NCBI GenBank assembly: GCA_902806575.1
Contig: CADCXD010000009.1
Coordinates: 1,550,001-1,614,000, forward strand
Source of the DNA: Jackrogersella multiformis
Taxonomy: Eukaryota > Ascomycota > Sordariomycetes > Xylariales > Hypoxylaceae
DNA length: 64,000 nt
Direction of reading: 5' to 3'
How positions within the stretch are numbered: the stretch's first letter is position 1; every line of letters begins with the position of its first letter. Position numbers and translations under genes: made by a program. The notes beneath the pieces were generated by a model, which saw nothing but the letters and a program-made list of their open reading frames with translations, did no database searches and was not told the origin of the DNA. Positions 46,910 through 58,410 of this stretch are shown one piece after another.

Positions 46910-48392
46910 CTAGGCCAGCTGCTTGCAGTTACAACAGTGCGCCAGTATATATGAATAGACAGCCGGGTTGTAGATAAATATGTGTCTTAAGAGAAAGGTA
47001 TAGTGAGTAGGTACCTAGGTAGTTCATCATCTGATAGCAGCCATGAGGATCCAAAGGGCTTCTCAAAAAACCACTAGCTGCAATTATGTCGACCCTTACT
47101 TAAGTCGAATTTAATAAACCAGTAGAATAGGTCCTTCGAACGAATGGGGGAACCAGCTTTGAAGTAATCAATTCCAATCCGGGCGCTTATCCACGAAGAA
47201 ATCTACCTACCAAGGAGGTAGGTATTATATTTGATGACGTACAGGGCTAAACAGGAAGCGAATAGCGAATGATACCAAGGTAGTAGACCGCCGTAGTCAA
47301 TCGAGCACACTCCGCGAAGATCCTTGCCTTGAGATTGGTTCCCAATAAACAAGAGGCTTAGGGTCAAGCAGGAACAGGATTCGCGGAGAGGATATAGAGG
47401 TATTTGATTTGATAATTTATAATATAGAGGCTGAGAGGTATATGTATCCTAAAAATGATGTGAAGAGGTGGTAGGAAAGATACAATACCTTCAAGGAGGA
47501 TTAATGATGATGGATGGAGCCATATTGAATACCTACCTAGGTACCTACCTATGCCCAGTATCTACGGGGAGAGAGAGAGAGACCCTTACGATAGGTACTT
47601 ACATGTAAGTAAGTAGGTTTGCCATTGAAGGCTGATTGGCGCCTTGATGTTAGAGGAATGAGCGATGACGCAGTTGCGGCTAGCTACCAGGTTTTTACCT
47701 ATCGTCACCGTCCAGGGTAATTGACCCCTGTCCTCTCCTGCCTTCCCCCAAGCTCAAATGCACATCATTAAGTGTCCTACCTACCTAGGTACATGAGGTA
47801 CATAAACATCGTGTACCTGTATATCATTATCTAATATATTTGCTATCATATATTGCCTAAACATAACCCCTTTCCCATACCTACCTAGGTAGGTATATAT
47901 CTCATAGCCCGACTTTATGGGAAACCCGAAATTATAATACATCTAGCACCTATGCCGAAATATAATATTACATATCAAATTCTAAACATCACATCACGGA
48001 ACGTTCGAGGAAGAGCCAGACTATCAGTCAAAAATTTTACTCAATTACTAAACTGTCTGCATACGTAAAGCAGAATATGTGAATAAATCCCGTTCATGCA
48101 ACCGTGAACCTATCCATCAACCTATCAAAAATAGCATCGATTTCGCTATGGTTAAACCTGTCTTGCTAACTCGAATTTCTAGAAGGGAAAACTTCTATAG
48201 GCGGAAGCGCATTAGCAGAAGAAATATGTCGGTCCTCCCCGTATTACTAGATCGTCTATTTGGCTCGAGTACGCCGTTGCTCTTTTAGAATGAGGTATCA
48301 TTTAAAGGCTATTAAAGCATCGCAGTAGACGAAGACGTTAGTTAAAAGAACCCCAATCACAAATGATATCCATCTCCCCCACCATGGCTATT
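46910..48392. other. Intergenic region, no gene seen
   Basis: Contains ACCTAGGT motifs at 47011, 47529-47550, 47780 and 47880-47895, and a GAGA run near 47570. The plus frame at 48079-48288 (69 residues) shows no domain. Nothing else was recognised. Confidence 0.5.
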
Positions 48393-50857
48393 CTATCTGA
48401 ATCTAGATCTGCAGCGGCCCATAACCTCTCCCTGACAGACTAGTTCGGCGCTGAATTCGGAACCGTCAAGAGTTAGGTAGATGTCGAAATACACTCTGTA
48501 AAACGTGCCTTGTGGCGTGTCCATACGCTCGAAGTCCTTCTCGAGATTCTTGCGCGATAGATCGGATGTGAGGGTGACTACCTCCTTTATACCTGCAGAA
48601 TTTGTGAGCTATAGAAAATTTGAATATGAGCTAGATAACTTACGAGGATCTTTAGTGTACTCCGGGCAGGTATCTTCGTCGCAAGCGTATAGAATGTCTT
48701 CGTACATGAGCGTAGCACCGGGGGCCACCTGTCGGAAAAATGAAACCTTGACTGGTTCGCCAATCTTGACCTTCTGGCCCTTTTGTACGAAAATTTGCCG
48801 AGTGAACTTGCATCGGTCCTTGCCGTCGAGCGAGGGCACACGATATGCTTCAGGGTGGTAGCCCTCCTTAAATGGCTGCAAGGTTGCCATGAGGTAATGG
48901 CGACGAGCCACACGGTGTGTGATGACACGCTCGGTAATACCCGCGGTGACGGCACCCTTCACGATGGCGGCAACGGAGTCCATAGGACGTACAACCTTAG
49001 ATTGGAATTGAGGAGGGACATGGAGCTTGATCTGCTGGAAGAGGTATTCGGAAGCACCAAAGCCACCGACAACCAAAATATTCTGTAGCGTTCGGTTCTG
49101 AGCCTGAATCGCGATAATCTGGTTTCGGACGAGTTCCAGAATTCGGTTCACGACCGGCTCGAAACACTGAAGAATTTCCTCGTTGGTAAAAGTCATGTAA
49201 CCTTCTTCGATACCAGCCTCGGGGAATTCTGCCTCGATACCAACGTCGACGGCCCACTTTTGACCATTGTTCCTAAAATCTGCCTTGATTCTGTTCTCAA
49301 AATCCATAATACATTTAGCGTATACACGACCGGCAGTCTTAGATCCGTCGGGTAACTTCATCTTTCGGATCTTAGTTCGAAGGATGTTGCTAAAATTCCT
49401 GTTGAGAGCCGTAGAGCCGCACGAGTCGCCGGAGCCGGCCGTACATTCTGCAACGGTAAACGGGTTTTCATCTTCGACCTCGTAAGCGATTAAATCGACA
49501 GTGCCACCACCGCAATCGACAATCAGGATAGCATCGTGGACCTTCAAGTTAAGCAGGCCGGTCTTGGCGCAGAAGAGCGATGCGGCCTCGGGCTCACTGA
49601 CAAGCGTCAATCTGTTGTCGTTTTCATCCCTGAGGAAACCAGCTTGGATAGCGGCGGCTCTTGTGGCAGCCTTGCCTGCATCGTTCCAGATAGCCGGCAC
49701 GGTCAAGTAGTAGCGGATATTCCGTTCCTCTCGGTTAAATACCTCACCCAGCGTCTTCTGTAATGCTGTGCGCATAGCTTGTCGCAATTTAAACAGGTAG
49801 TCCGCGGCAACGTCGATCTCCGACTTTCCAGGGGGTAGAGGTGGCAAATTGATAGGGTCGATATAAGTGTTGCCCGACAGCATAAGCTGGAGTTTGAACC
49901 ATTCGACCTTTTGAACACCAGGCTTCGGATATCCCGTCGGCGCTAGAGCGTCGGCGATGTCTGGGCCCCATCCAACAACTTTCTGGTACTGATCATAGTA
50001 TAGGACAGTTGGTATCTGTTCAGAGTCAGCCCACCCTAACTACATAATTGTACCATAGCCTTCAAGCTTCCTACCTTTTGTTTTGTGTACGATCCGGCGC
50101 CGGGCCATTCTGTGATAATATCCTCCTTCGCTTCATTATTGGTCGCAAACGCAAACGCGACACCGGAGAAGGTTGTACCCTATATCTCATAGGATTAGTT
50201 CAAAGGCACTGAAGCTCACGGATATCGATTACCCAAGAGAGTCTGTCTCGAGAAGGAACATACAAAATCAATTCCGACAATCAGTTGCGCCTTGCTTCGA
50301 CTGTTCCCTTCGACTTCGGCAGCTGGTCGCCCGTATGCTTGCATGTTGTTGGCCTGTTGTTGAGGAGGAGGAGCAGGCGGCGGGTAGCCCGCGTATCCAG
50401 GCGGAGCCATTCCCTGAGGTTGTTGCGCTCCTGGCGGAATGTGCATCTGTGGGGGGTAGCCAGAGACGGGAGCGCCGGTATTGATGGGGGGAGGGCCGCC
50501 AACCATTTGGGATGGTGGTGTGCGATTTTGACCTTGGGTTAGAGGACTTGTCCGACCGATAGGTGGTTGAGGACCAGGTTGGAAGTTTGGGGTATAACTA
50601 GGTGGACGAGGTCCAGCGCCGGAATGGTTCATTATCGGGAGGCTCGTCTGGGACGACGAAGCTGTTATAGAGGGAGCGGAACCGGGATATGGATGGGGGT
50701 GGGCTTGTGCCTGTGGGAACTGCTGCGGTAATTGAGCTGGAGGGGTCGGGGTCGCAGTCGCAGGCCGCTGGATGTCAGACGAGGGGATGCTGGCGGTTGA
50801 TTTCCGTTTACCTAGTCCTAGGCTCTTCAGGCGAGAATTCAAATTTAACGAATTCAT
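48393..50857 (-). CDS. Hsp70-like ATPase with Pro/Gln-rich N-terminus
   Basis: Four exons (50264-50857, 50075-50179, 48644-50015, 48393-48592) give 756 residues. Residues 1-190 are low complexity, rich in Pro, Gln, Ala and Gly. The actin/Hsp70 ATPase fold then begins LIVGIDFGTTFSGVAFAF (phosphate 1, around 191-208). Phosphate 2 is ILIVDCGGGTVDLIAYEV (Asp400), and the adenosine motif is ILVVGGFGASEY (around 546-557). Helix SEPEAASLF lies between them. The C-terminal part after the ATPase domain is only about 140 residues and does not resemble the canonical peptide-binding domain; layout is closer to HSPA12-type Hsp70-like proteins common in filamentous fungi. Client and role are unknown. Intron 1 falls exactly between IDF and GTT, which supports the model. 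Confidence 0.88.
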
Positions 50858-53627
50858 ATGGAAGTTAAAAATGGAGGAAAAGAAGAAGTAAAAAAGGGGA
50901 GAGGGAAAAAGAGGATCAAAGACGGGTGGGAAAAGACTCGGTTCAAGGTGTGATCCGACTTGAGGTGGGATTCACTACGCTTGCTTTGCTAGGCTGTGAT
51001 ATGATAAGGCAGGCTGGGCTGGGCAAGGGAACTAAGTTTGCCGCTGACAATCTGAAGAAGAACGAGGCGGTTTAGGAGGATATCGGATCCGTTTCCATGA
51101 AGTGAGAGCGAGCGACGTGAGGGGGGCGACGCTGGCGTAATCCCCCAGCTGCTATGTAGGTACTATGCCCTCCAAATGTGTGGAATATATGTGTGGAATA
51201 GGGAGGAAATAATCCCTTGTCCAGTCTGTCCCTTGGCCTAAGCTCAGCTGATAACCGTAACCGAGCAAACGTTGGGCTCTGTAGTTAAAGCTCGGTAGGT
51301 ATGTAAGGTAGGTAAGGTAGACGAGATACCTAATAGGTAATAGGTAATAGGTAGGTAATAGGCAATAGGTAATGCGTGGGTAGGTAGGTACTTGTACAAG
51401 TACAATCCTGTCAAGAACATACGAAGTCCTGGGTTGTTCGTATGTAGGTTTCTGCAGTGCTTGCTGTGCGAGATTCCTTGGGCCTAGTGTAGGACTTGGA
51501 TTAATAAAGAGAGGCGGGACGGGCTTTGAATGGGGCCAGTGCCAGTAGGTGAGAAAATAGTAGGCTGTGGGACGAGCAGGACGAGGGATGTCCTATCGAG
51601 TGGAATCAATCACAATTCGTTCCTTGGGCCAACCCTGTTCCTTGTCTGCTTGTTTCCTTGTCCACTGTCTTCGATTCCACTGTGGCTGATGAAGCTGATG
51701 GCGCTAGAGCGGGCTGGCAGTGTAGTATGTACTATGTATGTACTATGCACTATGGTAATATGCACTATGGATGGTAACAAGTGCGGTATTAGGGCATGTA
51801 TGTACCTGTCGATACCTAGGTAGACAAGCTGGCAAGGTAGGAGTCCCAGGATAATAAGGCTGAGGGGAGTCCTCTTGACATCTGCGAAGAAAGTCGAAAG
51901 TCTACCTAGTGTAGTGTAAAGTCGAAAGTCGAAAGTCCTAGATTTGAAAGGAGGGGAACCTGTAAGGTATTGTGGGTAGCAGAGATGAGACGATGCAACG
52001 GTGAGACAGTGCGACTTGTGGAGCACTGCCGTCTCGAAGATTGAGTGGCAATGGTGATGGTATGAGATGTATTTCAACTCGATATTCCCCAATTGTCCCT
52101 CTTCGTCTTGTCTTTCAATATCATATAGGTGTTCTATCCGAAGCCCTATATAAATCTACTACGTGCGTACCGTACGTACGTAGATAGAAACCTTGGAAGT
52201 CCTTTGTTACGGAGAAGGCCACGAAGTTGGCGCTGCCCTACATTCCAATAGTTCGTAAACTTGTCCGAGGTTTTATGCGAGTAAGCGCCTTGTTAGTCGG
52301 TCGATAAGTACCTACCTACTAGGTTCTTAAATGGGAGGGATAGACCGCGTATCAAAGATATATTAGAGGACCGAATTCTCGCTTTTACAACTCGTTGGCA
52401 GCTCTAAGCCACGCCAAGTGTTCGCGGGGTGAGGAGAGGAGAGGACTAATGAGAACAGACAACCAATGTTTTATGTAATTACTAATGGTGATAGTGGCAT
52501 CCGTATGGCGAGAACTAATACAAGAGGAGGACATTACTTGGCGTTTCCTTAACTATGCAGGGCCGCCGATTATATATCCGCCGGAAGGAGTTGTCCAAGA
52601 CAAACGTTGCTTCGAAACTCGTTGGAGCCGTTGGCATTACTTAAAATTACCTAGTATTCGGTCTAAGTCCTAGGTAGGTCGTTAGAGAGATGGCAACGTT
52701 GTAAGAGCTAATAGTAGCTCTGAATAAGGGATGATGAGTGAAGTTCGGATATAGTTGACGGTTTAGATAACAATCCCGAGAACCTTTAGAAATCCTACAA
52801 ACGCCTTCTGCACCGGTCCTTTGATAAGTTGTGTTTATTAAGAATCCAGGAGGGCGGTTCGTCCGTCCTCTTATTACCATGTCTAAAACTTCTTTGTGAT
52901 ATATATCACGATTCTAAACAGAACCTCGGAACCTCGGAACCTTGGAGGTCGTCTAAAGATTCGGGCCTTCCAGCATATATTGAAACAAGATGAAGTGTAG
53001 TAAAATACTTAGATAGGAGGTAGGTTGTTTAATAGAGGTTTGGATTTCGCGTATGCTTCTAGGTATGGTACCTAAGGTACCTAGGCAAGTACTTCGACAT
53101 TAATTGCGACTACACCTGCCACTGTCTATTACCTAGCCACATATGTACTTAGGTATACATCATACAGGGATCAGTCGCAAGGGAAGTGACCTTCCCGCAC
53201 TAACGTAAAGTACTTAATTTGATTGCGCCTTAATTTATAAGGTATGTGTACTACATGTTAGGAAGTAAGCGGATTGCATGGACTATGTACATAGGTATCT
53301 ACATATGTGTATTAGTGAATGTTTTCAAGGTTCATGGATATTGGTGCCCGACCTGAAAATTCAGCACTCTTGGGTTGTACCTAACCCACTTAGTCGACGT
53401 TGTCTGGTTGTTTGCGCCTACCCCTCCAAGCCCCGCCATTCCCTTCAATTGCTCCCCGCTCTTAGCTAGGTATCATAGATGGGGACCGAAGAGGCTTGGT
53501 CAAACTCAGCCTCATTCAATGGAGATGTGAAAGTCCCGGTATCCACCATTGTGGTGAATTTCAGCCACAACCTCTTTAAGCTTGAAGAAAGCTTAGCTCG
53601 AAAAGTCTGCCTCTCTGCTTCTATCCA
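50858..53627. other. Intergenic region, no supported gene
   Basis: 5' side of the Hsp70-like gene (purine-rich GAAAAGAAG at 50870-50930), then spacer. It holds a TAGGTAATAGGTAA repeat tract at 51310-51380 and ACCTAGGT motifs near 51815 and 53065-53085. Frames of 60-160 residues (for example 51610-52092 on minus) lack any domain and cross repeats. Confidence 0.45.
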
Positions 53628-53745
53628 CACACACACACATACACACATACTATGTATACATACCTACCTAGGTATACACACATACACACAACCATACATA
53701 CATGCATACATACATACACCATATACACACATACACATACCAATG
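53628..53745. repeat. CA / CATA microsatellite tract
   Basis: ACACACACACATACACACATAC, ATACATACATGCATACATAC and related units are interrupted by one CCTACCTAGGTA motif. This is simple-sequence DNA. Confidence 0.9.
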
Positions 53746-55953
53746 CTTAAATCAACGTTTTAGAACTCGATATTATAATTATCTCATTATCTTATATGGG
53801 AGTTTAATAGGAAAACTCTGCAGTTATAATATTCTCCAAAACCAAAACCAAAAAGTTGCCGATCCGACGGTCGGCATCCAAATTCGACGCGGCAGCACGG
53901 CCACTCCGATAGCAATCTTACCGTACCGCCTGGGCAGCCTCTTCTTACATGGGAGACACGTGCTCTCGACAGGTTTTGGCACATCCGGCAGCTCGAAGGA
54001 TTCACTAGCTGCATACATTATGGTTTCATGACCTCAGCAAATGCTACATACTATGCAAAGATTCTCAAAGCAGGCCATTCGCCTTTGCTCCATTGCCCGT
54101 CACGATAACTCTCATTCCCAAATTGACATTGCTCACGTCAGTCCGCCGGATGTTGTCAGCAGCCGCTTGAAGCTGCTCCAGGAACACCGCTCCTCTCCCT
54201 CGGGGTACCTTGCATGACGTTCCACTAACAGCATGGCTTCTGGGAGGATCTAAGCTTACCTATGTAGGTATGTACATACGAGCTTCAATTTCTAGAAGAC
54301 AGAAAGAGACAATGTTTCAAGTGATGAAATTCATGATGATTGGTCTAAATTCCGAAGACCCTGACAAGTCCAAGGTTTGACCGTCATCAACAATCAATTT
54401 GTCTGGACCGTTTAGACTAAGTGTAGTCTTTACGGGTTGGAAGGTCAATACTTTGCCAATTGGTTAACTCTAACCTTTCAAATAAGCTCAGATCTATTGT
54501 CTGTAGTCATAATTCTACGACCTCTCGATACTAAGATGACGCAAACACCTACTTTAGGTAGGTACCTAAGGTAGGGCTAGCAAATACTGGATAATATCAC
54601 CTATGTACAGTATTCTAGCAAAGAAACATCGAGCCTGACCTTGGCTCGTACCAAAAAGCAAACATCACCGGTCTTGGGGCATCCGTCCCATGCTTCCGGA
54701 TTAGGTAGATGTGAGCCAACAGGTCTCGACTGACGCCTCAGTTGATATCTAATTGCCTATTGAAACCCGGACGGCAGCCATGGATAATGCTATGCCTGTT
54801 CCAGTACCCATCTTGTCCTGGTCGGCGGCGGTACTATACCACCGGACACCGATTGTCTCACCGCAATAGTAAAAACACGGTCAAATCCAAAAACAGGCTC
54901 TTCCTCCGTGTTTTAAGCGACTAAACAGATCGAGATAAAGATTGGTAAGGGACAAAAATCCGCATAATGTGATGTTTACCTTAAGGCGTGAATAGCCTTT
55001 ATATACCTGCTTTAACCAGCTTTCCTTATGAGGCTTAATATGTGGTGCGACTCCTATTACCTTTAAAGCTTCAATTTATATTACCATTATCTTATGGTAA
55101 CTTTTCTAATAGAACAAGACCTTTGAGTTGCGATGACTAGTTCAAATTTCATGCACGTATATACGTATAAGGTTGGAAATAGTATTATTATAAGCCCAGA
55201 ACTAAAACCCCGTAAAGGACTAGTTATACTCTTATAATAAGAATTTAATGAGCCTATAGCATTTGTTTTGTACCTGTATATAAGTGGTGAACCTTTGCGA
55301 TCGAACCTGGTTTGATCAAAGCAGAGTCAACTATGGTGAAGAGTCTCTTTCGGTCGTAGCCAGCAGGAAAACCCATGGCTACAAAGAACTTGGTATACCT
55401 ATGCCAAAGGGGCAGAGGTATACAATTGTTTCGAGTCCTGGTGTACTGTTTACCACGTAACCCTTATATCCCCTACCAAGTACACCCCTCAGCGAGTTCT
55501 CATGGTACTTTCATTGTTAACCAAGCTACCCTCATGCTGGTTGCAATGGCAATTCGAAGCCACGTCTCTCCAGTTCAGCTGAAAAAGTGATAGGCATCCA
55601 AGAAACTCAGCTGGTTCTAAACGACCACCTAGGTATGTAATTAAGGATCTATAGACATAACACGGTCTTTGATTTCCATATGTTGCTCGACAATTCGACT
55701 GTTCAAAGAAAGCTGCTGTTACACGCTTTGTCCCTGATGCCCCTATATCAAGTGAGCCCCTAACACAGCTCATCTCGTCACAAAAAAACTGGTCTACAAT
55801 GTGCAAATGAACATTGCAAGACTGTGTAGTGATCTCATTGAAAATTGACTACAGCTAAGATACGTAAGCCATACCAAATAATAGAACTGGTTAAGTTAAG
55901 GCGTCCGGTAAGTCCGCAATTTCCAAGTAGACCGGTAAGCATATATCGACACC
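53746..55953. other. Intergenic region, no gene seen
   Basis: Spacer before the amidoligase-like gene, becoming AT-richer at 55000-55300. Short frames (for example 53702-54031 on plus and 55489-55806 on minus) have no recognisable content. No transposon termini were found. Confidence 0.45.
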
Positions 55954-57993
55954 ATGGCGTCAGGCTCTGCATACGACTGGGACACCTGGCTCCTGAACAT
56001 GGATTTCGTGAACCAAGACTGGCGGCCCCTTGTTCAGGCATGGCCAAACATCCCCTGGCAGACATTGAAGGACACGACCATCGACACGGTGGCCCAGCTG
56101 CACAGCGAATATGACCAAAAGCACTCGAGTTATCTCGAACCCAGTCCCGCCGTCAACGAGCGGTTCCGCCGGATAGCAATCGAGGCGGCAAGGATGACCG
56201 CCATACCGGAAACAGAAGCCTACCTCGAGTGGCTCACGCTGCCAGCCAACAGCCAGGCCAACCGTCCCAGGGCGAACTTCGTAGTGAGGACGAGGCCGGT
56301 GGAGGAAGAGGAACAGCCGGGCTGGTACTACAAGCACCACCTGCCAGGGATCACTACGTTCGGCTTCGAGCTCGAGGTGCCCATCACCATCTTCAGGAAG
56401 GGTGGCATTCTGGCCAACAGGCCCCACCCGAGTGACACCCGATGGGAAGCGGAAGACATAGTGTGCGATAATACCAGCCGCGCTGAAACCAAGCTTAAGG
56501 TAGTAGAGAGCGTACTGGCGGTTCTCAACCAACAGACAGATGGGGTGTTCACCCAAAGATACTCGGACGAAGACACGCTCGACTTTGAGAACGGTATGGA
56601 CAGGCTACTGCGGTTGGAGGAGGGGAGGGAGCCAATAGAGAAGGAGCACATGAGCTCGGAAGTCGAGCGAGCCGCGCAAGCAGCTTTTCGCACGGCCATG
56701 TCGACGAGCTTCGCCCCAGGGGTAGAGGGGTGCGTGAACATCGTGTTGGCCACGTCAGCCGACATCAGGACAGCCGTTACAAAAGCCACCATCACGGGAC
56801 TTCCGACCGGGAATGATCAGCAGCATGCCAGGATGCGCCTCGAAGAGCTGCTGCACATAGAGGCCATGAAGGCCAGGCGGGATCCGCGCCACGTACGCCT
56901 AAGGCACATGAAGCCACGGTACCGGGCCTTCTCGGTCTACGCCACAGACAACGTATGCCTCCGCAACGTGAAGGAGTCAGACTACGCGGACAAACCCAGT
57001 GACGTCCCGATAAATCGCTACTGCTGGGAGGTGGTCAAGATCGTATCCCCCGTGCTGGGGGTCGAGAACCAGGCCGAGGGGGTCGATAAAATCATCCAGC
57101 AGATCTGTAAGGCCATTAGGAACAACTTCCGCGTGCACAGAGACATACCCTCCATCCCGGTCACGACGCAGGTCACCGTCTCGCACAGCACTGGGATCAA
57201 CCTCTTGGACATCAAAAAGCTCATCACCCTCGTCACCATCATCCGAGATCGTGGCCTCACTCGGCTCAACCGAGCTCACCGCCGCCGCGTCCCATACAAC
57301 CACGTCTGCGGGCCTATTAGAGACCAGTCCAACCTCGGGGGTTTAAGCTGCACGGACGTCCGCGCCAGAGGTTTCGACACTTATGGAATACTTCCGCACC
57401 TGGACAACCCCCAGTCGCTGTATCACATCTACGAGATGGAGCAGCACGTACCGATAGAGCTAGAGCTAGGGCTAGGCGGAGATATACTAAAGGACAATAT
57501 TTTCTATACTGCCCTATGGATGTACGAGAGCGTCGACGACATCGCCAGAGCGGTCAACTCGGGGCTGCATTCGCGCAAGCTAGAGGTAGTGACGAAGTGC
57601 CGGGGCCCAGGCTTTAATGTCGAGAGCATAGAGCCGGACGCGGACGAAGAAGCCCGGGCTGCCAGGCTCGGTATAGATTTCAAGTTCAACGTAGTCGACG
57701 CGGAGCGAGGCGTTTTCGAATTTCGGCATTGCAGCGGGTCGCTAGATCCTGAAATCATCGTCTGCTGGATGATAGTCTGCACGTCGATGTTCCAATTAGT
57801 CAAGAAACAGGATGCCGCGACGTTCAAAGAAACCTTGATTCAGATCCTCGCTGACGAGATAGACATTCTAGACGCTCTTGAAATTCCCGAAAGCGTCAAG
57901 AATTTCTACAGGGACCACATGCATATAGGGTTTTATACGCCGGACGATTCCGAGGTATCGTGGAGTGACCCTTTCTACAAGCGTATGGAGTAG
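55954..57993 (+). CDS. Amidoligase-like protein (Amidoligase_2 type), intronless
   Basis: A single open frame of 679 residues starts at an ATG in CACCATGG. Family landmarks in order: TFGFELEVPITIF (135-147), WEVVKIVSPVLGV (358-370), a following helical segment GVDKIIQQICKAIRNNF, NLLDIKKLITLVTI (416-429), and EFRHCSGSLDPEIIVCWMI (589-607). These match fungal amidoligase-like proteins of the glutamine-synthetase-like COOH-NH2 ligase fold, which join a carboxylate to an amine using ATP. The CGLHVHVG-type motif expected before residue 416 appears here as TTQVTVSHSTGIN, with only His411, so activity may be altered. An insertion at about 200-320 contains HARMRLEELLHIEAMKARRD. It has no signal peptide or membrane segment, and its substrate is unknown. 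It is convergent with RQC2 and has no partner enzyme beside it. Confidence 0.75.
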   Translation: MASGSAYDWDTWLLNMDFVNQDWRPLVQAWPNIPWQTLKDTTIDTVAQLHSEYDQKHSSYLEPSPAVNERFRRIAIEAARMTAIPETEAYLEWLTLPANSQANRPRANFVVRTRPVEEEEQPGWYYKHHLPGITTFGFELEVPITIFRKGGILANRPHPSDTRWEAEDIVCDNTSRAETKLKVVESVLAVLNQQTDGVFTQRYSDEDTLDFENGMDRLLRLEEGREPIEKEHMSSEVERAAQAAFRTAMSTSFAPGVEGCVNIVLATSADIRTAVTKATITGLPTGNDQQHARMRLEELLHIEAMKARRDPRHVRLRHMKPRYRAFSVYATDNVCLRNVKESDYADKPSDVPINRYCWEVVKIVSPVLGVENQAEGVDKIIQQICKAIRNNFRVHRDIPSIPVTTQVTVSHSTGINLLDIKKLITLVTIIRDRGLTRLNRAHRRRVPYNHVCGPIRDQSNLGGLSCTDVRARGFDTYGILPHLDNPQSLYHIYEMEQHVPIELELGLGGDILKDNIFYTALWMYESVDDIARAVNSGLHSRKLEVVTKCRGPGFNVESIEPDADEEARAARLGIDFKFNVVDAERGVFEFRHCSGSLDPEIIVCWMIVCTSMFQLVKKQDAATFKETLIQILADEIDILDALEIPESVKNFYRDHMHIGFYTPDDSEVSWSDPFYKRME

Positions 57994-58410
57994 AAATATA
58001 CTAAAGAATGCAGGATTTTCTCCACGTAGCTTAGTGTTCATTATAGGGGCGATAAATCCAATGTCGAGAAATATCTTTAACCATTGTAGGAGTTATTAAT
58101 ATGCTTGAATTAGTGATTGTGAGAACCGAACGTTTGTTCATTGAGAAGGTAAGTAGATATTATATTCCTTCTCTTGTGTCAGGTATACGTTAGCGGTAAA
58201 GGGTCATTTCAGTTAACTAGGTACCTAGGTACCTACATACTACAGGGGCAGTTAGCTATTCTGGATACGTAACAGTGCAATGGGGATGTCACCTTTTATG
58301 TCTCTGTCCGTAAGCTGCTTCTGATGGAGGTTCTTAGTAACCATTTTCGTCACTGAGGACTGATGGGAATAGACCTGTTAAACTATGTGATCTATGCCCC
58401 CTTATTTCCC
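57994..58410. other. Convergent intergenic region amidoligase-like/RQC2
   Basis: 417 bases between two stop codons, with one TAGGTACCTAGGTACCTAC motif near 58220. Nothing else was seen. Confidence 0.6.

Noticed and set aside
55960..56556. 198-residue minus-strand frame
   Set aside because: Antisense to the amidoligase-like gene, with no domain.
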